In this document: piece after piece, positions 8,054 to 16,616 of the stretch
How the letters are laid out: the number at the start of each line of letters is the position of its first letter
How positions within the stretch are numbered: position 1 is the stretch's first letter
Source of the DNA: Methylocella tundrae
Lineage (GTDB): Bacteria > Pseudomonadota > Alphaproteobacteria > Rhizobiales > Beijerinckiaceae
Length of the DNA: 64,000 nt
Assembly: GCF_038024855.1 (NCBI RefSeq)
Contig: NZ_CP139088.1
Coordinates: forward strand, 186,001 to 250,000
Direction of reading: 5' to 3'
Position numbers and translations under genes: made by a program
The notes under the pieces: generated by a model
The model's database searches: none
The model's input: only the letters and a program-made list of their open reading frames with translations
What the model was told of the DNA's origin: nothing

Positions 8054-9118
8054 GTGGTCGAACAACCCCGAACCTCGCCAGACGCATCCGACCATAATTC
8101 GCCAAATCTTATTTCACATTTAACCTATTCCACGAAAGATCTTCCTGAACAGGAACAATTCGGTGGATGGCGCGAGTTTATTTCCTCAACAGTAGATCTT
8201 TCCCTTCTCGAACCGCGCGATCAGGGATTTGAAGCTGAGCAGCAGGTCTGGGACCTTGGTCGTTTCGCGCTTACGCGGGCGACCATGCCGCGCGGCGTTT
8301 CACGCACATGGCGCCATCTCGATAAGGACCCGCTCGATCACTGGTGCCTCGTGGTGGTGGTGCAAAACTCCGGCGCCGGCCATGCCGGCCGCGAGGAGCC
8401 GCGGCTGATTGGATTTCGCTCGCTGGGGCGTCCTTTTGAAGGCGCGGCGGCGGATTCCGACGTACTCTCTCTGTTCGTCCCCCGCGATGTCTTCCGAGGC
8501 ATGACGGACATGATTGACGCGGCGGACAATGTCATTCCGGATGCGGGCCTTGGCGCGGTTCTGGCTGACTTCGTGGTCTCGCTCCAGCGTCGACTCCCCG
8601 GCATGACGCGGGCGGAATTGCCGCAGATCGATGAAGCGACCCGCTCCATCATCATGGCTTGCCTCGCGCCGACGCTCGATCACAGGGCGGCCGCGCAGAA
8701 TGCGATCGCCACGACCTTGCTGGAGCGGGCGCGCCAGATCATCGAAGCCAATCTCGGCTCGCCCGATCTCGGGGCGGACCTTTTATGCCGTTCGCTTGGC
8801 GTTTCCCGCTCGCGGCTCTATCGCCTTTTCGAGCCTTCGGGCGGCGTCGCGCACGCGGTCCAGCGCCAGCGTCTGCAGAAAGCGCATGAACGGCTCTCCG
8901 ATCGCCGCAATGATCGCCCGATCGTGCAGATTGCGGAGGGGCTTGGTTTTAGCGACGCCTCCGGATTCAGCCGATCCTTCAAAAAAGAATTCGGTTATAG
9001 CCCCAGCGCGGCGCGCGCCGCCGGCGTGATTGGTCTGCCCGCGCCGCAGGCGGGAAGGCGTGCGTGGCCCGCAGCGACGGGCAAACTTGGCGATGTTCTG
9101 CGGGGTCTTCATGTCTGA
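8054..9118 (+). CDS. AraC-family transcriptional regulator
   Basis: DNA-binding regulator of 354 residues with an N-terminal cupin-like sensor domain (AraC-binding-like type) and a C-terminal double helix-turn-helix. The second helix-turn-helix has the family pattern GFSDASGFSRSFKKEFGYSP near the end. The GTG start at 8054 is chosen because AAGGAG at 8041-8046 sits 7 bases before it; upstream TTG and ATG codons in frame lack ribosome sites. It is divergent from gltS and 181 bp upstream of an RND efflux operon on the same strand, either of which may be its target. The effector is unknown. Confidence 0.85.
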   Translation: MVEQPRTSPDASDHNSPNLISHLTYSTKDLPEQEQFGGWREFISSTVDLSLLEPRDQGFEAEQQVWDLGRFALTRATMPRGVSRTWRHLDKDPLDHWCLVVVVQNSGAGHAGREEPRLIGFRSLGRPFEGAAADSDVLSLFVPRDVFRGMTDMIDAADNVIPDAGLGAVLADFVVSLQRRLPGMTRAELPQIDEATRSIIMACLAPTLDHRAAAQNAIATTLLERARQIIEANLGSPDLGADLLCRSLGVSRSRLYRLFEPSGGVAHAVQRQRLQKAHERLSDRRNDRPIVQIAEGLGFSDASGFSRSFKKEFGYSPSAARAAGVIGLPAPQAGRRAWPAATGKLGDVLRGLHV

Positions 9119-9135
9119 CGGCCCATGCGGCTCAC

Positions 9136-9191
9136 TCCCATTGCGGTCAATGTTTGCGCTAGGATTTGGGATTTTAGGCCTAGCAATGGGA
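9136..9191. other. Interrupted inverted repeat between araC-type gene and RND operon
   Basis: TCCCATTGC (9136-9144) and GCAATGGGA (9183-9191) form 9-bp arms. An inner pair, CTAGG (9059-type arm at 9159-9163) and CCTAG (9179-9183), partly overlaps the outer arm. It could fold as an mRNA structure after the AraC-family gene or serve as an operator for the RND genes. No U-tract follows. Confidence 0.35.
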
Positions 9192-9299
9192 TTTGATGCT
9201 CATCCCACGCCGGGCCCGGAAAGCTATAACCGGCGCGTTGCAGCGCCGCGCGCCGGCTGCTCCTGATGATTTGAGATATTCCAGTTAGAGGACGGCACT

Positions 9300-10409
9300 T
9301 TGGCCCGCACTATCTCTCCTAAAACAAGACGCGGCCTGGCGTTCGCGCTGCTGGCCTCGCCGGCGTTCGCGCTGCTTCTTGCCGGGTGCAAGCAGGAGAG
9401 GGAAGCCAAAGCTCCAGAGCCGCGGCCTGTGCGAACCGTGACCGTCGAAAAGAGCGAAGTCGGCGAAACCGTCGTGCTGACCGGACAAATCCTGGCCGAG
9501 AACGAGGCCTCGCTCGCCTTTCGCATCGGGGGCCGCATCATCGAACGATTGGCCGGCGTCGGCGATCATGTCGAACCTGATCAGGTGCTGGCGAAACTCG
9601 ATCCGCAGAACGAGATAAACGCCCTGCGCTCCGCGCAGGCCGCTCTGTCCGCCGCGCAGGGACAATTGGTGCAGGCCCGAAACACCTTCGATCGCCAGAA
9701 TACCTTGTTGCAGCGCGGGTTTACGACCAAGGTCCTGTTCGATCAGGCGGAGCAGGGGCTGCGCACGGCGCAGTCCCAGGTCGATGATGCGCACGCGCAG
9801 CTGCATATCGCCGAGGATCGCGTAAGCTATACGGAGCTCAAGGCGAATGTGACAGGTTCGATCACCGCCAGAGGCGCCGAGTCGGGCGAAGTGGTGCAGC
9901 CGGGGCAAATGATCTTCCAGGTCGCCCGGCAGGACGGGCGCGACGCCGTATTTGACGTGCCGGCCCAGGTGATACGATCCGCGCCGCCGAATCCGAAAGT
10001 CATCGTGACCTTGACCGATGATCCGTCCGTGACGGCGCAGGGTCGCGTGCGGCAGGTCGATCCGCAGGCCGACCCCGTCACCCGCACGTTCCGGGTGCGC
10101 GTCAGCCTGATCGACACGCCGCCCGCGATGCGGCTCGGCGCGACGGTGACCGGGCGTATGCAACTGGAGTCGGCGCCCGGCATCTCGATTCCGGCGAGCG
10201 CCCTCACGAATAGCGATCGCCAGCCCGCCGTCTGGATCGTTGATCCCTCGAACCTCACCGTTTCGCTGCGCAACGTCGACGTGCAGCGTTTCGATCCTGG
10301 ATCGGTCGTCGTTTCGCAAGGGCTCGAAGGCGGCGAGATTGTCGTCACCGCCGGGGTGCAGGCGCTTCATCCGGGTCAGAAGATCCGTCTTCTGGGGTCG
10401 GCGTCGTAA
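9300..10409 (+). CDS. RND efflux periplasmic adaptor (membrane fusion) lipoprotein
   Basis: Periplasmic adaptor linking an RND pump to an outer-membrane channel, 369 residues. The TTG start is followed by a lipoprotein signal with lipobox LLAGC near residue 29. Lipoyl-like segments flank a coiled hairpin (about residues 110-160, Ala/Gln-rich). Beta-barrel and membrane-proximal domains follow, as in AcrA/MexA-type proteins. Its stop overlaps the start of the pump gene by one base (taATG), so the two are translationally coupled. No outer-membrane channel gene follows; it is presumably shared or elsewhere. Confidence 0.9.
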   Translation: MARTISPKTRRGLAFALLASPAFALLLAGCKQEREAKAPEPRPVRTVTVEKSEVGETVVLTGQILAENEASLAFRIGGRIIERLAGVGDHVEPDQVLAKLDPQNEINALRSAQAALSAAQGQLVQARNTFDRQNTLLQRGFTTKVLFDQAEQGLRTAQSQVDDAHAQLHIAEDRVSYTELKANVTGSITARGAESGEVVQPGQMIFQVARQDGRDAVFDVPAQVIRSAPPNPKVIVTLTDDPSVTAQGRVRQVDPQADPVTRTFRVRVSLIDTPPAMRLGATVTGRMQLESAPGISIPASALTNSDRQPAVWIVDPSNLTVSLRNVDVQRFDPGSVVVSQGLEGGEIVVTAGVQALHPGQKIRLLGSAS

Positions 10410-13400
10410 TGGGTCCCAATCTCTCCGAATGGGCGCTGAAGCATAAGTCATTCGTCATCTTCATGATGATCGCGGTGACTGTCGCCGGACTTGCCTCCTA
10501 CTTCCGGCTTGGCCGCAGCGAGGACCCGGCTTTCACTTTCCGGACGATGATCGTGCAGGCCTCCTGGCCCGGCGCGACGCTCGACGAAACGCTGCAGCAG
10601 GTCACGGAACGGCTCGAGCGCAAGCTGCAAGAGACCAAAGGTCTTGATTTCCTGCGCAGCTACACGAAGCCCGGCCTTACGACGATCTTCGTTACTCTCA
10701 AGGGATCGACGACAGCCGCCGAAGTGCCGGACATCTGGTATCAGGTCCGCAAAAACGTCGGCGATATTCGCCACACCCTCCCGGTCGGGGTCATCGGCCC
10801 CGGGTTCAACGACGATTTCGGCGACACCTATGGGCTGATCTACGCCTTTACCGCGGACGGCTTCACTCATCGTGAGCTGCGTGACTATGTCGAGGACATT
10901 CGCTCGCGCTTGCTGCAGGTTCCGGACGTCTCGAAAATCGATATCCTCGGCGCGCAGGACGAGCAGATCTTCGTTGAATTCTCGATCCAACAGCTTGCAG
11001 GGCTCGGCATCGACCGGGCGGCTTTGATCGCGGCCTTGCGGGCGCAGAACGCGGTGAGCCCGTCAGGCTCCATCCAGACCGGCGCCGAAAAGCTTTCGCT
11101 CCGGGTTTCCGGCGCCTTTCGCTCCGAACAAGACATTCTCGACGTCAACTTTCTGTCGAACGGCCGGATGATCCGGCTGCGCGATATCGCCGAGGTGCGC
11201 CGCGCCTTTTCCGACCCGCCGCAACCGATGTTCCGCGTCAACGGCAAGCCGGCGATCGGCCTCGCCATAGCGATGCGCGATGGCGGCGACATTCTGGCGC
11301 TCGGCCGCAACGTGAAAACTGCGATCAATCAGACGGTCGCCGATCTGCCGCTCGGCATCGACGCGACGCTTGTGTCCGATCAGCCGGTCGTCGTCAAAAC
11401 CGCCATCGGCGAATTCATGGAATCGCTCTGGCAGGCGATCGCCATTATCATGGCGGTGAGCATCGTCAGCCTCGGCTTCCGGCCCGGCGCGGTCGTGGCG
11501 CTCTCGATTCCGCTGACGATGGCGATCATTTTCCCGATTATGGAATTTCTCGGCATCGACCTCCAGCGCATTTCCCTCGGGGCGCTGATCATCGCGCTCG
11601 GCCTTCTGGTCGATGACGCGATGACCACCGTCGACGTCATGACATCGCGTCTCGCGCAGGGCGACAGCAAGGAGCAGGCGGCGACTTTCGCCTATAAGAC
11701 GCTGGCGTTCCCCATGCTCACGGGATCGTTCGTCACCGCCGCCGGCTTTGTTCCGATCGGTTTCGCGCGCAGCGCCGCGGGGGAATATACCTTCTCGATT
11801 TTCGCCGTCGTAACCATCGCGCTGATCGTTTCCTGGTTCGTCGCCGTTCTGTTCGCGCCTTTGCTTGGCGTCGCCCTTCTCAAGAAGCCGGCGGCTGGGG
11901 CCCCCGAGAAACAAGGCCTGGTCCTGCGCATTTTCCGCAGCATTCTTCTTGGCGCGATGCGGATGCGCTGGCTCACCATCGCCGTGACGCTGGCCTGTTT
12001 CGTCGCTTCCATCCTGGCGATGCCCTATGTGCCGCGGCAGTTTTTTCCGGCATCCGACCGCCCGGAGCTCGTCGTCGATCTCACGCTGCCGCAAAACGCG
12101 TCGATCTTCGCCAGCGATGAAGCCGCGGCGAAACTCGATGCGATGTTGAAGGGTGATCCCGACGTCGCCAGCTGGAGCACCTATGTCGGACGCGGAGCCA
12201 TCCGCTTCTATCTTCCGCTCAATGTGCAATTGGCCAATGACTTCTTCTCGCAGGCCGTCGTCGTCGCCAAGGATGTGGCGGCGCGCGATCGGCTTCATGC
12301 GAAATTGGAGAAGGAGCTCGCCGAGCAGCTGCCGAGCGCCGTCACCCGGGTGTCGCCGCTGGAGCTTGGGCCGCCTGTCGGCTGGCCGGTGCAATACAGG
12401 GTCAGCGGCCCGGACATCGAGCAGGTGCGCGCGATCGCCTTGCGGCTTGCTCAGGCAATGGGCGCGGATGCGCATGTCAAAGAGGTCAACTTTGACTGGA
12501 TCGAGCCGTCGCGGCAGGTTCGCATCAAGATCGATCAGGATCAGGCGCGGCTTCTGGGCCTGAGCTCGCAGGCGCTCGCCGAGGTTTTGAATACGGTGAT
12601 GACCGGAACGCCGATCACGCAGGTGCGGGACGGCATCTATCTCGTCAACGTCGTCGTGCGGGCGAAGGACGAGCAGCGCGTTTCGCTGTCAACTCTGCGC
12701 GCGCTGCAATTGCCGCTTCCGAACGGACGCATGGTGCCGCTGAGCCAGGTTGCGACCTTCGACTTCGATCAGGAATATCCCTTGATCTGGCGGCGCCAGC
12801 GCGTCCCGACATTGACGGTGCAGGCCGACGTGCAGGCTGGCGCGACGCCTGAAACCGCTGTCCGCTCGCTCGCTCCCGTTGTGCAGAAGCTGAGCGAAAG
12901 CCTTCCGGCAGGCTATCATATCGACGTCGGCGGCACAGTGGAGGAAAGCGCGCAATCGCAGGCCTCGGTCTTCGCCAAGGTTCCATTGATGCTGTTCCTG
13001 ATGGTGTTGTTCCTGATGGCTCAGCTACATAGCTTCAGCCGGCTGGCTCTCGTCGTGAGCGTCGTGCCGATGGGCCTCATCGGCATCGTCGCGGCCTTGT
13101 TGATTTCCGGCCGGCCGCTCGGCTTCGTCGCCATCCTCGGCATTCTGGCGCTGATGGGCATGATCGCGCGCAACGCGGTGATCCTCATCGAGCAGATCGA
13201 GACCGAGCGGGCGCAGGGGCGCGACGTCTGGAACGCCGTCGTCGAGGGCACGCTTTCACGTTTTCGCCCGATCATGCTGACGGCGATTTCGACGGTGCTC
13301 GGCTTCATTCCCATCGCCCCGACGGTGTTCTGGGGCCCGATGGCTTTCGCCATCATGGGCGGCCTGTTCGTTGCAACCATGCTGACGCTGATCGTCCTGC

Positions 13401-13456
13401 CGGCGCTCTATGTCGCGATGTTCCGCGTCAAGGAGCCGGCGCACGCCGAGGCCTGA
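10409..13456 (+). CDS. RND-family efflux transporter permease
   Basis: Inner-membrane proton-driven efflux pump of 1015 residues, the normal RND length. There is one transmembrane helix near residue 12, two large periplasmic loops, and helix bundles around residues 335-490 and 850-1000. TM4 contains GLLVDDAMTTVD with the acidic pair used for proton relay. The second half has the repeated pattern GMIARNAVILIEQIE. The subtype resembles the MexF/AcrB-like HAE group, but substrate cannot be read from sequence. It is coupled to the adaptor upstream and convergent with the CDF gene downstream. Confidence 0.92.
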   Translation: MGPNLSEWALKHKSFVIFMMIAVTVAGLASYFRLGRSEDPAFTFRTMIVQASWPGATLDETLQQVTERLERKLQETKGLDFLRSYTKPGLTTIFVTLKGSTTAAEVPDIWYQVRKNVGDIRHTLPVGVIGPGFNDDFGDTYGLIYAFTADGFTHRELRDYVEDIRSRLLQVPDVSKIDILGAQDEQIFVEFSIQQLAGLGIDRAALIAALRAQNAVSPSGSIQTGAEKLSLRVSGAFRSEQDILDVNFLSNGRMIRLRDIAEVRRAFSDPPQPMFRVNGKPAIGLAIAMRDGGDILALGRNVKTAINQTVADLPLGIDATLVSDQPVVVKTAIGEFMESLWQAIAIIMAVSIVSLGFRPGAVVALSIPLTMAIIFPIMEFLGIDLQRISLGALIIALGLLVDDAMTTVDVMTSRLAQGDSKEQAATFAYKTLAFPMLTGSFVTAAGFVPIGFARSAAGEYTFSIFAVVTIALIVSWFVAVLFAPLLGVALLKKPAAGAPEKQGLVLRIFRSILLGAMRMRWLTIAVTLACFVASILAMPYVPRQFFPASDRPELVVDLTLPQNASIFASDEAAAKLDAMLKGDPDVASWSTYVGRGAIRFYLPLNVQLANDFFSQAVVVAKDVAARDRLHAKLEKELAEQLPSAVTRVSPLELGPPVGWPVQYRVSGPDIEQVRAIALRLAQAMGADAHVKEVNFDWIEPSRQVRIKIDQDQARLLGLSSQALAEVLNTVMTGTPITQVRDGIYLVNVVVRAKDEQRVSLSTLRALQLPLPNGRMVPLSQVATFDFDQEYPLIWRRQRVPTLTVQADVQAGATPETAVRSLAPVVQKLSESLPAGYHIDVGGTVEESAQSQASVFAKVPLMLFLMVLFLMAQLHSFSRLALVVSVVPMGLIGIVAALLISGRPLGFVAILGILALMGMIARNAVILIEQIETERAQGRDVWNAVVEGTLSRFRPIMLTAISTVLGFIPIAPTVFWGPMAFAIMGGLFVATMLTLIVLPALYVAMFRVKEPAHAEA

Positions 13457-13486
13457 ACGGCGGCTCCCGAAGGGTCTTTTTCAAGT

Positions 13487-14533
13487 TCAATCCAGAACAT
13501 CGCGCCGGATGTCGTCATTGCCGCGATGTTCAGCTTCCGAGCCCCGACGCAAAGGCTGTCTTTTCGGAGGGGATTGGCCAAACCGGCGCTCGAAGGTCGT
13601 CTTGAAAGAGTCGGGCGTTTGCGGCTTGACAAAAATCGCGACGACGGAAGGGTGGCTCGCATGCAGGCGCTGCTCCAACTCGAGCACGCGGGCTTCGATC
13701 ATCGGCGTCGTCAAATTGTCCGCAAATTCGAGACTGAGCGCGACGAGAATTTGATCGGGCGCCAAATGGATCGTCAGCACGCCATTGGCGTTGGCGACGC
13801 CGTCGATCTCGCCGGCAAGGCGCAGGATCGCATCGATGATTGAAGGGTCAGCGGATTCACCGATGAGCAACCCCTTGGTTTCGCGCGCCAGCACCACCGC
13901 GGTCAGGGCGAGCACGACGCCGATCAGGATCGAGGCGACGCCGTCCAATTCGGGCCTGCGCAGACTGACTGACAGAAAGCACCCGGCGAAGGCGATTAAA
14001 AGACCAATGAGAGCCGCGCTATCCTCAAAGAGAACCATAAAGGACGGCGGGTCCTTGCTGTCCCGCACCGCGCGGAACAGCGCGCCGTATGGCTTTCTGC
14101 CTTTGAAATTACGCAACGCGATCCACCACGTCGCGCCGTCGAACATCGCCGAAAAAGCGAGCACGATATAGTTGACGGACGGGTTCTCGATCGGCTCCCG
14201 AGCAATGACCTGGGCCACGCCCTGATAAAAAGCGATCCCGGCGCCGAGCGCGAAAACCAGAAGCGCGACGACGAAACTCCAGAAATAGACTTCGCGGCCG
14301 TAACCTAAAGGATGCTGGCGATCGGGCCGGGCCGTCGCGCGATGAAGGCCATAAAGAAGCAGCAGTTCATTTCCGGTATCGACGAGCGAATGCACGCCTT
14401 CGCTCAGCATCGCGGAGCTGCCGGTATGGGCGGCGGCGACGAATTTCGTCGCGGCGACAAGAAGATTGCCGACGATCGCAGCGTAGATCACGAATTTGGA
14501 TGAAGGGCGCCGCGCGCGTTTCGACGAGATCAT
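13487..14533 (-). CDS. Cation diffusion facilitator family transporter
   Basis: Inner-membrane divalent metal/proton antiporter of the CDF family, 348 residues. About six transmembrane helices are followed by a cytoplasmic C-terminal domain from about residue 220. The helix-2 metal site reads HSLVD (HxxxD). The matching site in helix 5 reads EDSAA instead of HxxxD or DxxxD, as in the ZnT9-like branch, so metal choice is uncertain. The tail after residue 310 is basic and hydrophilic. It is convergent with the RND pump gene, 30 bp apart. Confidence 0.85.
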   Translation of the reverse strand: MISSKRARRPSSKFVIYAAIVGNLLVAATKFVAAAHTGSSAMLSEGVHSLVDTGNELLLLYGLHRATARPDRQHPLGYGREVYFWSFVVALLVFALGAGIAFYQGVAQVIAREPIENPSVNYIVLAFSAMFDGATWWIALRNFKGRKPYGALFRAVRDSKDPPSFMVLFEDSAALIGLLIAFAGCFLSVSLRRPELDGVASILIGVVLALTAVVLARETKGLLIGESADPSIIDAILRLAGEIDGVANANGVLTIHLAPDQILVALSLEFADNLTTPMIEARVLELEQRLHASHPSVVAIFVKPQTPDSFKTTFERRFGQSPPKRQPLRRGSEAEHRGNDDIRRDVLD

Positions 14534-14598
14534 GGCGAGTTGGCCTTCAAAAAGGCGAGTTCAGGAGGCCAGCTCCAGTATATTGCGTCAACGACTCG

Positions 14599-15282
14599 TC
14601 AGTCATCCTTGACAAGGCCCCGCACAAATATCCGCACGGCCTCGCGGGTTTGGCGATCGAGCGCTTCGGGGTCCATCTGGACGCCGAGCAAGGCTATGCG
14701 CGAGACCCGTCCGAGGACGATGCCAAGGAACAGATCCGCGGCGAGCGCCATATCGTCGATCGCGAAACGGCGCCCGGCGGAAAAGCGCGTGAGGATGCCT
14801 TCGACAAGCCTGATCTTCCGGTTTGTTCCTTCCTCTACGGCGAGCTTGCCGAGTTCGGGAAAACGCTCGCTCTGTGCCGTGAGGATACGAAGGAGAGCGA
14901 TTGATGCTGGCGACAGGGATGAATCGATAAAGCGCAGCGCCAGAATCGTAAGCGTTTCTTCCAGGGATTTGCCGCTGAGGCCTTTTGCGAATTCGGCCTC
15001 GATGGGGGCGTAGATCGTAAGGATGCGCCGGCGCAGAACATCGGCGAATAACTGACCCTTATCGGCATAGCGCGCATAAAGCGTCGCCTTGCCGATCATG
15101 GCGGCCTCGGCCAGGCGCTCCATCGACGTCCCGTCGAAACCATGCTTCAGGAACATGTCGGTTGCGATCTCCAGCAGGCGTTCATCCCGCTGCGCCGCCG
15201 CCGCCTTGGTTGGGCGCCCGCTCCGTGGGGAGGAATCGTCCCTCCGTCCTTCGCCGCGCCCGTCTGTTGAAGTCGTTTTCAT
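14599..15282 (-). CDS. TetR-family repressor of the adjacent EmrAB-type pump
   Basis: TetR/AcrR-type regulator of 227 residues. The helix-turn-helix lies at about residues 34-80, with LAEAAMIGKATLYARYADKGQLF as recognition region. The C-terminal ligand domain resembles the AefR-like group. It is divergent from the HlyD/DHA2 efflux genes and the 80-bp gap holds a perfect AACGGTACCGTT palindrome. That arrangement is typical for local repression relieved by a pump substrate. Confidence 0.88.
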   Translation of the reverse strand: MKTTSTDGRGEGRRDDSSPRSGRPTKAAAAQRDERLLEIATDMFLKHGFDGTSMERLAEAAMIGKATLYARYADKGQLFADVLRRRILTIYAPIEAEFAKGLSGKSLEETLTILALRFIDSSLSPASIALLRILTAQSERFPELGKLAVEEGTNRKIRLVEGILTRFSAGRRFAIDDMALAADLFLGIVLGRVSRIALLGVQMDPEALDRQTREAVRIFVRGLVKDD

Positions 15283-15330
15283 CGCATGTCTCGAAATCCT
15301 GGCTTGCCGAATGTCAGCCGCCGGTATAAA

Positions 15331-15342
15331 ACGGTACCGTTC
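15331..15342. promoter_or_regulatory. Palindromic operator AACGGTACCGTT
   Basis: Perfect 12-bp palindrome centred in the tetR-emrA intergenic space, 20 bp before the emrA-like start. The extra half-site CCGTTCC follows immediately. This is the likely TetR-family operator, by position and symmetry. Confidence 0.6.
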
Positions 15343-15362
15343 CGTTCCATTATGGCAGACTC

Positions 15363-16616
15363 ATGGATTCATCCGCAAGTTCTCTTCCTCGCACCCGATC
15401 ACTTTCCCCTGAAAATACGCCCGTGAGGGACGCCGAGGCTATCATTCGTTTGCGCGAGGGCGCTCCGACATCTGTCCCTCCTTCTGAGGGCGAAGCCGCG
15501 GCCGGCTCTCGACAGAGGCCCGTTCGATCCCGCCGCAAACGCCTATTGACCGTCATTGCGCTCCTGCTCGCATTCGGCGCCGCTGGCTGGTTCGGCTGGC
15601 GCTGGTGGACGGCCGGCCGTTTTGAGGAGACGACCGATAACGCGTTTTTGCAAGCTGACAAGGTTGTGGCGGCGCCGAAAGTCGGGGGATTCGTCGCCGA
15701 GGTTTTTGTCTCGGACAATCAGCCGGTGAAGGCGGGCGAGGTCCTGGCGCGGATCGACGAGCGTGACTATCGCATCGCTCTTTTTCAGTCGCAGGCCGAT
15801 CTCGACAGATCGAAGGCCGGTCTTGAGGGAGTCGCCGCGGCGCTGATCCAGCAACAGGCAAAGATCGAGGAAGCAAAAGCGGATGTCGCCACAATGACGG
15901 CGGCGCTTGATTTCGCAACGGAAGAGCAAAAGCGCTATGGCGACCTTCTGCACAGCGGAGCCGGCACGATCCAGCGCTCGCATCAGGCGACCTCGGACCT
16001 TCTGCAGAAGCAGGCTGCGCTCGACAAGGCGCGAGCCAGCTATGACGCCGCCCAGAAACAGACCGACGCCCTGCATTCCCTCGAGGCAGCCGCGCGCGCC
16101 AGCCTGCAGCGAGCCGAGATCAATCTCGATCAGGCCAAGCTCAATCTCGAATATACGACGATCAGAGCGCCGATCGACGGCGTCGTCGGCGACAGGTCGC
16201 TGCGCAAGGGCCAGCTCGTCCAGCCAGGCGCCAATCTCCTGACGATCGTGCCGATGGGCAAATCGATCTATCTCATCGCCAACTTCAAGGAGACGCAGGT
16301 CGGCGCGATGGTCGAGGGACAGCCCGCGTCCTTCACCGTCGACGCCTATGGCGATCACGTGTTTCATGGCCGCATCGACAGCTTTGCGCCGGGGACAGGC
16401 GCGCAATTCGCGCTGCTGCCGCCGGAGAACGCGACCGGAAATTTCACCAAGATCGTGCAGCGCGTCCCGGTGAAGATCATCCTTGACGGCGATGATCCCT
16501 TGATTCAGCGCCTGCGGCCAGGGCTCTCGGTTGAGGCGACGATCGACACGCGCGCGCGGCCCGGAAAGGACCACGCCGGCGCCATCGCGTTGAAGGCGGA
16601 CGATGAGCGGGAGTGA
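15363..16616 (+). CDS. HlyD/EmrA-family efflux adaptor protein
   Basis: Membrane-fusion protein of 417 residues that pairs with a DHA2-type MFS pump. The N-terminal cytoplasmic segment of about 60 residues is followed by one transmembrane helix (LLTVIALLLAFGAAGWFGWRW). Then come a biotinyl-lipoyl half (VVAAPKVGGFVAEVFV), a long coiled-coil hairpin at about 130-240, and the second lipoyl half (TTIRAPIDGVVGDRSLRKGQ). Its 3' end overlaps the pump gene by 14 bp. It is divergent from the TetR-type gene, which probably represses it. Confidence 0.9.
   Translation: MDSSASSLPRTRSLSPENTPVRDAEAIIRLREGAPTSVPPSEGEAAAGSRQRPVRSRRKRLLTVIALLLAFGAAGWFGWRWWTAGRFEETTDNAFLQADKVVAAPKVGGFVAEVFVSDNQPVKAGEVLARIDERDYRIALFQSQADLDRSKAGLEGVAAALIQQQAKIEEAKADVATMTAALDFATEEQKRYGDLLHSGAGTIQRSHQATSDLLQKQAALDKARASYDAAQKQTDALHSLEAAARASLQRAEINLDQAKLNLEYTTIRAPIDGVVGDRSLRKGQLVQPGANLLTIVPMGKSIYLIANFKETQVGAMVEGQPASFTVDAYGDHVFHGRIDSFAPGTGAQFALLPPENATGNFTKIVQRVPVKIILDGDDPLIQRLRPGLSVEATIDTRARPGKDHAGAIALKADDERE

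Noticed and set aside
11063..12475. Long open frame on the minus strand (470 codons) inside the RND permease gene
   Set aside because: Antisense shadow of a high-GC gene: Arg/Asp/His-rich composition, no family resemblance, and the plus strand encodes a clear RND pump.
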